64,000 bases of DNA from Rhizobium chutanense (lineage in GTDB: Bacteria > Pseudomonadota > Alphaproteobacteria > Rhizobiales > Rhizobiaceae): positions 310,001 to 374,000 of the forward strand of contig NZ_NWSV01000001.1 of the NCBI RefSeq assembly GCF_002531935.1, written 5' to 3'. Of the stretch, positions 18,882 through 30,820 are shown in pieces. The notes under the pieces are model-generated. The model was not told the DNA's origin. It saw only the letters and a list, made by a program, of their open reading frames with translations, and searched no databases. The position numbers and the translations under genes are program-made. How positions within the stretch are numbered: position 1 is the stretch's first letter; the number at the start of each line of letters is the position of its first letter.

Positions 18882-19655
18882 ATGAACTGGCTGAGAACCG
18901 TCGCCGCCGCTGCCCTCATTCAGGCTGCGGCCCTCCTGCCCGCCCATGCCGGCGAAAACCTCGCCGCCATCAAATCGGCCGGCGTCTTCAAGATCGGCAC
19001 CGAAGGCACCTATGCGCCCTTCACCTATCATGACGAAAGCGGCAAGCTCGTCGGCTTCGATGTCGAGATCGGTGAAGCCATCGCCGCCAAACTCGGCGTC
19101 AAGGCCGAATTCGTCGAAGGCAAGTGGGACGGCCTGATCGCCGGCCTCGACGCCAAGCGCTACGACACCGTCATCAACCAGGTCGGCATCACCGAAGCCC
19201 GCAAGCAGAAATACGATTTCTCCGAGCCCTATATCGCTTCCAAGGCCGTGCTGATCGCCCGCGACGGCGACGACAGCATCAAGTCCTTCGCCGACCTGAA
19301 GGGCAAGAAATCAGCCCAGTCGCTGACCAGCAACTTCGGCAAGCTCGCCACCGAAGCCGGTGCCGAACTCGTCGGTACCGACGGTTTCGACCAGTCGATC
19401 CAGCTGGTGCTGACCAAGCGTGCCGATGCCACGATCAACGACAGCCTCTCCTTCCTCGACTTCAAGAAGCACAAGCCGGACGCGCCGGTGAAGATCGTCG
19501 CCGAGCAGGAAAATGCCGATTATTCCGGCGTCATCATCCGCAAGAACGAGCCGGAGCTTCTCGCCGAAATCAACAAGGCGCTCGCCGACATCAAGGCCGA
19601 CGGCACCTACAAGAAGATCGCCGACAAGTATTTCGGCCAGGACGTCTCGAAGTAA
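18882..19655 (+). CDS. Polar amino-acid ABC transporter, binding protein
   Basis: Periplasmic solute-binding protein of the family-3 type (cystine/glutamine branch), 257 residues. A signal peptide ends near AAALLPAHA. Then come GVFKIGTEGTYAPFTYHDE, GFDVEIGEAIAAKLGVKAEF and the ligand-loop YDTVINQVGITEARKQKYDFS. The sequence is closest in feel to the cystine-binding FliY/TcyJ group. ATG 18882 is preferred over 18870, which lies within the AAGGATGG ribosome-binding region. First gene of a binding protein-permease-ATPase operon. Confidence 0.87.
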   Translation: MNWLRTVAAAALIQAAALLPAHAGENLAAIKSAGVFKIGTEGTYAPFTYHDESGKLVGFDVEIGEAIAAKLGVKAEFVEGKWDGLIAGLDAKRYDTVINQVGITEARKQKYDFSEPYIASKAVLIARDGDDSIKSFADLKGKKSAQSLTSNFGKLATEAGAELVGTDGFDQSIQLVLTKRADATINDSLSFLDFKKHKPDAPVKIVAEQENADYSGVIIRKNEPELLAEINKALADIKADGTYKKIADKYFGQDVSK

Positions 19656-19674
19656 GCGTCGTTCAGGAAAAAGT

Positions 19675-19842
19675 CCCCTCCCCAGCCCCTCGCCACAAGG
19701 GGGAGGGGCTTTGGCGGCGCCCCGCCTCATTTCAAATACCTCATTTTAAATAAGCGTCTCGGCTTGCAGCACGGTCGCTATTTCATGCGGGGCGAGAGCC
19801 AGATTAAGTCCTTCCCCCTTGTGGCGAGGGGTTGGGGAGGGG
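19675..19842. repeat. Inverted-repeat intergenic element
   Basis: A ~34-base arm at 19675-19708 (CCCCTCCCCAGCCCCTCGCC...) reappears inverted at 19810-19842 with only about three mismatches; ~100 unique bases lie between. G/C-only arms of this kind are scattered widely in rhizobial genomes. It separates the binding-protein gene from its permease, so it may form a hairpin that lowers downstream expression relative to the binding protein. Confidence 0.6.
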
Positions 19843-19887
19843 TATTCCGAGGTGGTATCACTATCCAACCGATGAGAGGGAACTCCC

Positions 19888-20568
19888 TTGGCGCACTGGC
19901 TCCAACTAATGGCGGAATCGCTTCCCTCGCTTCTCTGGGCGGGGCTGATCTTCACCATCCCCCTCACCCTGCTGTCCTTCGCCTTCGGCCTGATCCTCGG
20001 CCTGATCACTGCGATCGCTCGCCTTTTCGGCCCCGCGCCTGTTGCAGCCGTCGCCCGCTTCTATGTCTGGGTGATCCGCGGCACGCCGCTGCTCGTCCAG
20101 CTCTTCGTGATCTTCTACGGCCTGCCGAGCATCGGCATCCTGCTCGATGCCTTTCCCGCCGCCCTCATCGGCTTCACGCTGAATATCGGCGCCTACAGTT
20201 CCGAAATCATCCGTGCCGTCATCTCTTCGGTGCCGAAGGGCCAGTGGGAGGCGGCCTATTCGATCGGCATGAGCTGGCGCCAGGCGATGAGCCGCACCAT
20301 CCTGCCGCAGGCCGCTCGCGTCGCCGTGCCGCCGCTGTCGAACACCTTCATTTCGCTGATCAAGGATACCTCGCTTGCGGCCGCCATCACCGTGCCGGAG
20401 CTCTTCCAGGCAGCGCAGCGCATCGTCGCCACGACCTATGAGCCGCTGATCCTTTATATCGAGGCGGCGCTGCTCTATCTCGTGCTCAGCTCCGTCCTCT
20501 CGCAGTTGCAGGTGCGTCTGGAGCGCCGCTTCGCGCGTTACGGCGGCATGCTGGAGGCCAATGCATGA
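19888..20568 (+). CDS. Polar amino-acid ABC transporter, permease
   Basis: A 226-residue inner-membrane permease of the HisM/GlnP type. Landmarks: WVIRGTPLLVQLFVIFYGLPSIGI and the EAA loop EAAYSIGMSWRQAMSRTILPQA, which docks onto the ATPase. The frame opens at a TTG (19888); the ATG at 19909 (MAESLPSLL) is an equally plausible start. Its stop overlaps the ATPase start by four bases (ATGA), so they are translationally coupled. Confidence 0.88.
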   Translation: MAHWLQLMAESLPSLLWAGLIFTIPLTLLSFAFGLILGLITAIARLFGPAPVAAVARFYVWVIRGTPLLVQLFVIFYGLPSIGILLDAFPAALIGFTLNIGAYSSEIIRAVISSVPKGQWEAAYSIGMSWRQAMSRTILPQAARVAVPPLSNTFISLIKDTSLAAAITVPELFQAAQRIVATTYEPLILYIEAALLYLVLSSVLSQLQVRLERRFARYGGMLEANA

Positions 20569-21326
20569 TCGAGCTTTCCAACATCGAAAAGCGCTTCGGC
20601 GACGCGGTCATCCTCAAGGATATCAGCATCCGCATTCCCGAAGGCAGCGTAACCGCGCTGGTCGGGCCGTCCGGCGGCGGCAAGAGCACGCTGCTGCGCT
20701 GCATCAACCTGCTCGAAATCCCGACATCAGGTTCCATCCGCCTCGGGGAGGAAAGGCTGAGCTTTGCGCCGGGCAAACGAACGAGCTGGCAGGCAATCCA
20801 GAAGATCCGCCGCCAGACCGGCATGGTCTTCCAGAACTTCCAGCTTTTCCCGCATCAGACCGCGATCGAAAATGTCATGGAGGGCCTGGTGACGGTCTTA
20901 AGGTGGCCGAAGGAAAAGGCCCGCGAACGCGCCATGGAGCTGCTGACCAAGGTCGGCATGACCCATAAGGCCGATGCCTGGCCGTCGACGCTCTCCGGCG
21001 GCCAGCAGCAGCGTGTGGCGATTGCCCGGGCGCTGGCGCCGTCGCCGCGCGTGCTTCTCTGCGACGAGCCGACCTCGGCGCTCGATCCGGAGCTTTCGGC
21101 CGAGGTGGTCGACGTGCTCGGCCGTCTCGCCAGCGAAGGCACGACGATGGTGATGGCGACCCACGATCTCAGGCTGGCCTCGAAGATCGCCAATGACGTC
21201 GTCTTCCTGGAAGCCGGAAGCGTGGTGGAAACGGGCAGCGCCAGGGCGATCTTCACCGCGCCGGAGCGCGAACGCACCAAGCGCTTCATTTCGACGATCA
21301 ACGCCGCCCATACCTACGATATCTGA
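20565..21326 (+). CDS. Polar amino-acid ABC transporter, ATPase
   Basis: A 253-residue ABC ATPase: Walker A GPSGGGKST, Q-loop QNFQLFPH, signature LSGGQQQR, Walker B VLLCDEPTSALD and the switch His in MATHDLRL. The PxxExA-type insert seen in amino-acid importers is replaced by a short FAPGKRTS segment. Last gene of the operon with the permease and binding protein; together they import a polar amino acid, perhaps cystine. A perfect 30-base palindrome follows the stop. Confidence 0.9.
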   Translation: MIELSNIEKRFGDAVILKDISIRIPEGSVTALVGPSGGGKSTLLRCINLLEIPTSGSIRLGEERLSFAPGKRTSWQAIQKIRRQTGMVFQNFQLFPHQTAIENVMEGLVTVLRWPKEKARERAMELLTKVGMTHKADAWPSTLSGGQQQRVAIARALAPSPRVLLCDEPTSALDPELSAEVVDVLGRLASEGTTMVMATHDLRLASKIANDVVFLEAGSVVETGSARAIFTAPERERTKRFISTINAAHTYDI

Positions 21327-21329
21327 ACT

Positions 21330-21359
21330 GTCTCACGTGAATCATGATTCACGTGAGAC
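21330..21359. repeat. Perfect 30-base palindrome
   Basis: GTCTCACGTGAATCA joins directly to its exact reverse complement with no spacer. It lies 3 bases after the ABC ATPase stop and 23 bases before the convergent reductase stop. There is no T-run, so it could be a cruciform, a rho-aided bidirectional terminator or a protein site. Confidence 0.8.
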
Positions 21360-21382
21360 GCTTTGTGGCTAAACGACCTGCC

Positions 21383-21955
21383 TCAGGCCGAGGTGACGAC
21401 GGAGCGCGCTGCCTTCAGCGCATTGCCCCACCAGGTGATCTGGTCGAGCAGGTTCTTGGCAGCCTCGTTGAGATGCGCGTAATCGCCAAGGCTCTTGCCT
21501 TCCTTGAGAACGGCAAGATATTCGCTGAAGGCGATGTGGACGCCGGTCTTGACGGAAGCGGCACCCATTTCCACGAAGATCAGACGAAGCTGCTCGACCG
21601 CACGTGCGCCGCCGACACCGCCATAACCGACGAAACCCACCGGCTTCTGGATGAATTCGCCGAGATCGATCGCGTTCTTCAAAACCGCCGTCGGCGCATG
21701 GTTGTATTCGGCAACGGTGAATATGAAACCGTCGAATTCGCGCAGCTTCTTCTTCCAGCGCTCGGCGGATTCGCTTTCCGCCGTCGTGGCGCGCTCTTCG
21801 CCGAAGAAATGCATGGGATAGTCGAGAAGATCGAGAATCTCGACGTCGAGATCGGCGCGCTGGCCGACCAGTTCGGCAATCCACTTGGCCGGATGTTCGG
21901 CGAAACGGCCAATACGCGTGCTGCCGACAATGACGGCAATCTTCAGCTTGCTCAT
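21383..21955 (-). CDS. NADPH-dependent FMN reductase
   Basis: Flavodoxin-fold quinone/azo/chromate-type reductase of 190 residues. FMN-phosphate loop GSTRIGRFAEHPAKW at the N-terminus; FTVAEYNHAPTAVLKNAID (isoalloxazine contact) and VGYGGVGGARAVEQLR follow. Probably reduces quinones or small electrophiles and protects against oxidative stress. It is a single gene, convergent with the amino-acid ABC operon. Confidence 0.88.
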   Translation of the reverse strand: MSKLKIAVIVGSTRIGRFAEHPAKWIAELVGQRADLDVEILDLLDYPMHFFGEERATTAESESAERWKKKLREFDGFIFTVAEYNHAPTAVLKNAIDLGEFIQKPVGFVGYGGVGGARAVEQLRLIFVEMGAASVKTGVHIAFSEYLAVLKEGKSLGDYAHLNEAAKNLLDQITWWGNALKAARSVVTSA

Positions 21956-22011
21956 GGAGATGATGTCCTGATTGGTCTTGGGGGCGGATGGTAGGAGCGC
22001 AACTCTATGAG

Positions 22012-22041
22012 AAAACCTCCTCGCCGGGCAAGACGAGGAGG
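22012..22041 (-). terminator. Terminator after pyc
   Basis: CCTCCTCG at 22016-22023 pairs with CGAGGAGG at 22034-22041. On the minus strand the stem is followed by TTTTC. It lies about 120 bases past the pyc stop. Confidence 0.65.
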
Positions 22042-22159
22042 TCGTTAACGCTTCGAAAAATCAACTTTTGGGCGACCTGATCAGACACAATCGGGTGATT
22101 GGCCACAGGTCGTTGGGCAGCAGAACGAAGCCTCCCGGCAACAATCGGCCGCCTACCGC

Positions 22160-25624
<3,465 letters not shown>

Positions 25625-25840
25625 AACGGTCTCCTCAGACGTTCAGACGCGGGCATGCTGCACCCGCGAAGGAAATTCTTAACTTCTTGTCACAGGAAGT
25701 TCAATTTCTCTTGCGACTGCGAAATGCAATTTCTCGCCATTCCGGATGAGAATAATGCCAGCCCGGATCGGATTAGATCTGAATCCCTGTTTGAATCACG
25801 GAAGTAGCATGAGAACCGGTTATAGTTTCACGATCGCGCT

Positions 25841-26596
25841 CTATCGTATCAGGCCGTGACGGAAGGCAAGCGCCACCGCCTGCTGCCGGTTTTTCGCCTT
25901 CAGCTTGTTCTGCAAGCCGTTCATATACCAATCGACAGTATGGTTTGAGATCTTCAGCATCTTGCTGATTTCGATCGAGGTCATGCCTTCGGCGAGGTAA
26001 TGCAGGATTTCCATTTCACGTCGCGTCAGCGGCGTTTCGGCCGGCAGCACGGTTTCCAGCGCCTGCGCCTCGCCTTTCAATTCAAGCAATCGCCAGAAGG
26101 ACTTGCGTGCCACCGCCTCGAAGAGGGCGATCTCCATCGGCGACAGCTCGACAGGCTTGCCGGCGAGACTGAGGCTGCCGAGAATGCCATTCCGCCCGTG
26201 GATCGGAAAGATATAACCGTCTTCCAGCCCGTGACCGAAAGCATCGACCATCATCTGCTCCATACGGCGCTGCTGGCCATCCTTGCGGAAGGCTGCCAGG
26301 CTTTCCCGCCAACCGAAAGGCCGCTGCGCATGGGCGAGATAGCGTACCATCGGATCGATCAGGACATATTTTTTCGCGGTATAGATTTGCGGCCATTGTT
26401 CCGGCCAGCGGCCGGCAAGTGCGGCGGCCCAGGGTTCCGGATTCTTCTGAGCCGGATTCTGCGGCAAATGGCGCAGCAGGCCGTAATATTCGAAGCCGGA
26501 ATCGTGGATGACATGCTCCAGTTCGGTCACGACAGCCTGAGGATTTGACGATTCTCCCAGAATTATAAGCAATTGAATTAACGAATTAATATTCAC
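25841..26596 (-). CDS. LuxR-type quorum-sensing regulator (solo)
   Basis: A 251-residue regulator with an N-terminal acyl-homoserine-lactone domain. The conserved ligand-contact positions are visible: W and Y in WPQIYTAKKYVLIDP, the Asp of IDP and the Trp of PFGW. The C-terminal LuxR helix-turn-helix reads LTRREMEILHYLAEGMTSIEISKMLKISNHTVDWYMNGLQNKL. The GTG at 26596 has AAGGGG at good distance; a TTG 18 codons upstream has none. No luxI-type synthase is in the window, so it is a solo, perhaps responding to signals made elsewhere. Confidence 0.85.
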   Translation of the reverse strand: MNINSLIQLLIILGESSNPQAVVTELEHVIHDSGFEYYGLLRHLPQNPAQKNPEPWAAALAGRWPEQWPQIYTAKKYVLIDPMVRYLAHAQRPFGWRESLAAFRKDGQQRRMEQMMVDAFGHGLEDGYIFPIHGRNGILGSLSLAGKPVELSPMEIALFEAVARKSFWRLLELKGEAQALETVLPAETPLTRREMEILHYLAEGMTSIEISKMLKISNHTVDWYMNGLQNKLKAKNRQQAVALAFRHGLIR

Positions 26597-26915
26597 AAAG
26601 TGCCCCTTGTCCGGACTGGTGCCCGCATCGAGGCCGTCGGCGGCTTTCAAATGGGTCGCGAAACGGTCTTCTTCAAAAAATGCAGTCTCTAATTTAATGC
26701 TGCGCTAAACATTTATTAAAATGCAAGCGCAAATTGTCGCGGGGTATAGCCGAGCAGCAACTTGAACGCCAGGATTATCTCGCCGCATCCTGGGATAGCA
26801 CGATCGGGTTAAGGGGCGCGGGGATTGAAGCCTGAATAGGCCGTTAATCGCCGGTTCAGGTAGCCTTTTGTAGCATCGCATCATCCCGTTTTCGCAGATG
26901 CACAAGAGGTTCGAC
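26597..26915. other. Divergent control region, LuxR solo / ndvA
   Basis: A 319-base spacer between divergent starts. The end near the LuxR gene is AT-rich. I found no clear dyad that would make a lux box and no small gene. The ndvA promoter must be here. Confidence 0.4.
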
Positions 26916-28679
26916 GTGACGCTATTCAAGGTCTATGCAAGAGCTCTGCGCTATCTTGGCGCCTACAAGCTGCGCGTATCCCTGGTCGTGGTCGCAAACA
27001 TCGTTCTGGCGACGATTACCATTGCGGAGCCGATCCTGTTCGGTCGCATTATCGATGCGATTTCCGGCAAGGGTGAGGTCAAGCCTATCCTGTTCATGTG
27101 GGCGACTTTCGCCGTTTTCAATACGATTGCTTTCGTTCTGGTCGCCCGCGAGGCCGACAGGCTGGCCCATGGCCGGCGGGCAACGCTGCTGACGGAAGCC
27201 TTTGGCCGCATCATTTCCATGCCGCTCGGCTGGCACCATCAGCGCGGCACGTCCAACGCGCTGCATACATTGCTGCGCGCCTGCGAAACGCTGTTCGGCC
27301 TCTGGCTGGAATTCATGCGCAACCACCTGTCGACGGTCATCGCGCTCGCGCTTCTGATTCCGACCGCAATGTCGATGGATTTGCGCCTTTCCGCCGTGCT
27401 GATGGTACTCGCCATCGCCTATTGGCTGATCGGCCGCGTCGTCATGAGCCGCACCAAAGACGGCCAGGCTTCGGTCGAGAACCACTACCATACCGTCTTC
27501 TCGCATGTCAGCGACTCGATCAGCAACGTTTCGGTGCTGCACAGCTACAACCGCATCGAAGCTGAAACCAAGGCTCTGAAATCCTTCGCCGACCGTCTGC
27601 TCGAAGCCCAGTATCCGGTGCTCGACTGGTGGGCGATCGCCAGCGCGCTGAACCGCATGGCTTCGACCATTGCAATGATGGTGGTTCTGATCATCGGCAC
27701 CATGCTCGTCCAGGCCGGCCAGCTGCGCGTCGGCGACGTCATCGCCTTCATCGGCTTCGCCAACCTGCTGATCGGCCGCCTCGACCTCATGCGCCAGTTC
27801 GCCACGCAGATTTTCGAGGCCCGCTCCAAGCTCGAGGAATTCTATGCGCTCGAAGACTCGGTGCGTGACCGCGAAGAGCCGGCCGGCAACGGCGAGATCA
27901 AGGACGTCAAGGGTGCGATCGAGTTTCGCGACGTCTCCTTCGGCTTCGGCAACTCCTCGCAGGGCCTGCACAATGTCTCTTTCTCGGTGAAGGCAGGCCA
28001 GACGGTCGCGATCGTCGGCCCGACCGGTGCCGGCAAGACGACGCTCGTCAACCTGCTGCAGCGCGTCTATGATCCGCAGGACGGCAAGATCCTCGTCGAC
28101 GGCACCGATATCACCAAGGTGACCCGCAAGTCGCTGCGCCGCCACATCGCCACCGTCTTCCAGGATGCGGGCCTGCTGAACCGCTCGATCAGCGACAACA
28201 TCCGCCTCGGCCGCGAAGGGGCCAGCGAAGAGGAAATGCGCCGTGCGGCCGAAGCCGCCGCCGCCGCCGACTTCATCGAGACCCGTGAGGATCGCTACGA
28301 TACCCATGTCGGCGAACGCGGCAACAAGCTCTCCGGCGGCGAGCGCCAGCGCATCGCCATCGCCCGCGCCATCCTCAAGGATGCACCGATCCTGGTGCTC
28401 GACGAGGCAACCTCGGCGCTCGACGTCGAGACCGAGGCCCGCGTCAAGGCGGCGATCGACAACCTGCGCCAGAACCGCACCACCTTCATCATCGCCCACC
28501 GCCTGTCGACGGTCCGCGAAGCCGACATGGTGCTCTTCCTGGATGACGGCCGCGTGGTCGAACAGGGCAGCTTCGACGAGCTCAGCCACAGCAACGGCCG
28601 CTTCGCCGCCCTGCTGCGCGCCAGCGGCATCCTGACGGACGAAGAAGTCCGCAGGGCCCACACCACCGAAGCCGCCTGA
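26916..28679 (+). CDS. ndvA: Cyclic beta-1,2-glucan ABC exporter
   Basis: Inner-membrane ABC exporter that moves cyclic beta-1,2-glucan to the periplasm (NdvA/ChvA). It has 587 residues: six membrane helices in the first ~300 residues, then an ATPase with Walker A GPTGAGKTT, signature LSGGERQR, Walker B ILVLDEATSALD and IIAHRLSTV. The GTG at 26916 has AAGAGG six bases upstream and gives the NdvA length; the ATG at 26898 lacks a ribosome site. In Sinorhizobium and Agrobacterium, loss of this protein blocks nodule invasion or attachment. The synthase gene ndvB lies 2 kb away on the other strand. Confidence 0.95.
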   Translation: MTLFKVYARALRYLGAYKLRVSLVVVANIVLATITIAEPILFGRIIDAISGKGEVKPILFMWATFAVFNTIAFVLVAREADRLAHGRRATLLTEAFGRIISMPLGWHHQRGTSNALHTLLRACETLFGLWLEFMRNHLSTVIALALLIPTAMSMDLRLSAVLMVLAIAYWLIGRVVMSRTKDGQASVENHYHTVFSHVSDSISNVSVLHSYNRIEAETKALKSFADRLLEAQYPVLDWWAIASALNRMASTIAMMVVLIIGTMLVQAGQLRVGDVIAFIGFANLLIGRLDLMRQFATQIFEARSKLEEFYALEDSVRDREEPAGNGEIKDVKGAIEFRDVSFGFGNSSQGLHNVSFSVKAGQTVAIVGPTGAGKTTLVNLLQRVYDPQDGKILVDGTDITKVTRKSLRRHIATVFQDAGLLNRSISDNIRLGREGASEEEMRRAAEAAAAADFIETREDRYDTHVGERGNKLSGGERQRIAIARAILKDAPILVLDEATSALDVETEARVKAAIDNLRQNRTTFIIAHRLSTVREADMVLFLDDGRVVEQGSFDELSHSNGRFAALLRASGILTDEEVRRAHTTEAA

Positions 28680-28698
28680 TCGGTTCGGATTTCCAGAC

Positions 28699-28733
28699 AA
28701 AGGCCGGAAGGGTAACTCCTTCCGGCCTTTTTG
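28699..28733 (+). terminator. Terminator after ndvA
   Basis: AAAGGCCGGAAG pairs with CTTCCGGCCTTT, followed by further Ts. It lies 20 bases after the ndvA stop. Confidence 0.85.
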
Positions 28734-28767
28734 TTTGCCTGAAACAGCGTTGCACCGTGCGAGCTCT

Positions 28768-28970
28768 CCTCTGCCCTGCCGGGCTCAGGGTCGAGCCACG
28801 GGTCTCGACCCGTCCTTCGGACCCCCACAGGTGGGGAGATCACAAGTGGCTTGCCCTTCGTGCCCATCTGCCGTTTCGCCGTACTGGACGCTCATTGTTT
28901 GGGGAAGCCAGTGCGCCCAGCCGATCTCCCTCCTTGTGGGGGAGATGCCCGGCTGGACACAGGGCAGAGG
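28768..28970. repeat. Mosaic intergenic repeat with inverted ends
   Basis: CCTCTGCCCTG (28768-28778) recurs inverted as CAGGGCAGAGG (28960-28970). Inside are further complementary pieces such as GGGGAGATC and GATCTCCC. The G/C-rich patchwork is of the type repeated across rhizobial genomes. It fills most of the 400-base spacer between ndvA and the VOC gene; no gene is visible in it. Confidence 0.5.
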
Positions 28971-29079
28971 GGGGTATCCCACCCCGTAACATCTCCGGCC
29001 TAACCTTAACCTAGACAGATTGATCACCCCACCGATCTTCCCTATCCTCCCCTTGCCACTGTACATCGGGAAGAAACCC

Positions 29080-29433
29080 ATGAAGGTCCTGCGCATCGTC
29101 GCCAATATCCAGGCACCTGATATCGCTCCGGCCAAACGCTTCTATCGGGATATCCTCGGTCTCGACGTCATCATGGACCACGGCTGGATCGCGACCTTCG
29201 GCGCCGCAACGGATATGACCGTTCAACTCAGCATCGCCAGCGAAGGCGGTTCCGGAACACCGGTGCCTGACCTCTCGATCGAGGTGGACGACCTCGATAC
29301 CGCTTTCCAGGCGATGTCGGCCTCAGGATTCCCGATCGAGTACGGCCCGACCGACGAGCCCTGGGGCGTCAGGCGCTTTTACGTGCGCGACCCCTTCGGC
29401 AAGCTGGTGAATATCCTCGTCCATAAAAATTGA
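29080..29433 (+). CDS. VOC (glyoxalase/bleomycin-resistance fold) protein
   Basis: A 117-residue single VOC domain: an N-terminal half with APAKRFYRDILGLDVIMDHGW and a C-terminal half ending in WGVRRFYVRDPFGKLVNIL. This fold covers glyoxalases, dioxygenases and antibiotic-binding proteins; the specific activity cannot be read. The ATG at 29080 begins the conserved MKVLRIVANIQ strand; 20 more codons upstream are open but proline-rich and unlikely. It is convergent with opgC. Confidence 0.8.
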   Translation: MKVLRIVANIQAPDIAPAKRFYRDILGLDVIMDHGWIATFGAATDMTVQLSIASEGGSGTPVPDLSIEVDDLDTAFQAMSASGFPIEYGPTDEPWGVRRFYVRDPFGKLVNILVHKN

Positions 29434-29459
29434 GCCGGCGGCCCTTCGGCCACCGGCTC
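29432..29459. terminator. Hairpin between VOC gene and opgC
   Basis: GAGCCGGCGGCC, CTTC loop, GGCCACCGGCTC: one mismatch in 12 pairs. It begins at the VOC stop codon and lies just beyond the convergent opgC end. There is no long T-run, so a rho-assisted or bidirectional terminator is possible. Confidence 0.5.
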
Positions 29460-29483
29460 CTTCATCTTCGATGATCCCGAACC

Positions 29484-30719
29484 CTATTTCCGATCGTTGC
29501 GGCGATAGGTATTTGCCGTTCCGATGCGGACGGGAACCGGGACGGTGGCGGGCTTCGTGACCAATTTCGTCTTGACCTTGCCCTGCTGGCGCTTGCGCTC
29601 GAGATAATAGGCATAGGCGAATTGCGTTGCGACGCCTGCGATCACGAAGAGCGGACCGACCAGCGGATCCTTGTTGGTGATGTAGAGCACCACCTGCCCG
29701 ATCATGGCGAGGATTGTGCCGGCAACGAAGATGTTCAGCGAATGGCGGCCGAGGATGGTCAGCGGATGATGCGCGGGGCGGCGCAGAATGCGCGAGAATA
29801 GCGGAATGCTGATGACGAGATAGGTCAGCGCCAGCACATGCAGCAGCCGCGGCAACGACAGGAAGGTCTTGTCGAAACCGGTGATAACAGGCGGCAGGCC
29901 GAGTGCGGCCAGCGAGTTGCCGAAGACCCAGAGATGGCCGGTCACCCAGATGAAAGACAGCGCGACATAAGCGGCCGCGGCCGCAAGCAGCAGCGGATGC
30001 CGCGGGATCGTGCCGCCGCGTTTGATATGCAGCATCGAAACGATGCCGATCGTAAACAGGAACTGCCAGGACAGCGGATTGAGGAACCAGTAGCTTTCGA
30101 TCAGCATGTTGTGCGGCGCCACCTGGTAGATGCCGGCCAGCAGCCAGACCGTGCCGGAAACGCCGAGTGCCAGCAAGGGACTGCGCGCATTCAAGAGCAG
30201 GATGATCGGCACCATCAGCATCAACGCGCCGTACATTGGCAGGATATTGTTGTAGCCGATCTGGTGGCCGAGCAGCAGCAGCGCCGGAATGCCTTCCTTC
30301 AGGTTCATCAGCACTGCCAGGATGTTGATCTCAACAAGCAAACCCGGCCGGTGAAACAGCCACGCGCCCGAGATGAACAGCGCCAGCGTCATGAAGGTGG
30401 TAATCATGTGAGCGAGATAGAGCGTGAAGGCGCGCTTGACCGCCTTGATCGCCATCTTGAGCCGGTTGCCCGGCCGGAACCCGGAACCATAGGCAAGGCC
30501 GACGGCGATGCCCGAGATCAGCACGAAGGCCTCGGCTGCATCGGAGAAACCGAAATTCTTCGTCGTCACATATTCGAAAATCTGTCCGGGAACATGATTG
30601 ATGAAAATCATGATCAGCGCCACGCCGCGCAAGACGTCGAGCCTCGTATCACGCATTGGTGCAGCTGCGGATAGGGAACTGCGCCCAGCGACGATGGCTT
30701 CGGTCGGCGTGCTTGCCAT
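29484..30719 (-). CDS. opgC: OpgC-type membrane acyltransferase (glucan succinylation)
   Basis: A 411-residue integral membrane protein with about ten helices, beginning with the OpgC signature RDTRLDVLRGVALIMIFINH. OpgC proteins add succinyl groups to osmoregulated periplasmic glucans, giving them negative charge. The ATG at 30719 follows AAGGAGAG. The end is basic (ERKRQQGKVKTKL). It lies 101 bases downstream of ndvB on the same strand with a strong hairpin between them, so it very likely acts on the cyclic beta-1,2-glucan made by NdvB. Confidence 0.87.
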   Translation of the reverse strand: MASTPTEAIVAGRSSLSAAAPMRDTRLDVLRGVALIMIFINHVPGQIFEYVTTKNFGFSDAAEAFVLISGIAVGLAYGSGFRPGNRLKMAIKAVKRAFTLYLAHMITTFMTLALFISGAWLFHRPGLLVEINILAVLMNLKEGIPALLLLGHQIGYNNILPMYGALMLMVPIILLLNARSPLLALGVSGTVWLLAGIYQVAPHNMLIESYWFLNPLSWQFLFTIGIVSMLHIKRGGTIPRHPLLLAAAAAYVALSFIWVTGHLWVFGNSLAALGLPPVITGFDKTFLSLPRLLHVLALTYLVISIPLFSRILRRPAHHPLTILGRHSLNIFVAGTILAMIGQVVLYITNKDPLVGPLFVIAGVATQFAYAYYLERKRQQGKVKTKLVTKPATVPVPVRIGTANTYRRNDRK

Positions 30720-30754
30720 GGGTCTCTCCTTATTTATCCGATTTGCAAACGCGA

Positions 30755-30786
30755 CGGCGGCCAAAAGGGTTCCCTTTTGGCCGCCG
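30755..30786. repeat. Perfect 15-bp stem-loop between ndvB and opgC
   Basis: CGGCGGCCAAAAGGG, TT, then its exact complement CCCTTTTGGCCGCCG. No T-run follows on the minus strand. Placed inside the ndvB-opgC intergenic space, it may attenuate opgC or protect the ndvB message from 3' decay. Confidence 0.75.
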
Positions 30787-30820
30787 CGAATCGCCGTGTT
30801 TTTCAGCGTGGAGAACGCTG

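Noticed and set aside
26922..28700. 592-codon frame opposite ndvA
   Set aside because: Antisense shadow of a well-supported ABC exporter; no motifs.
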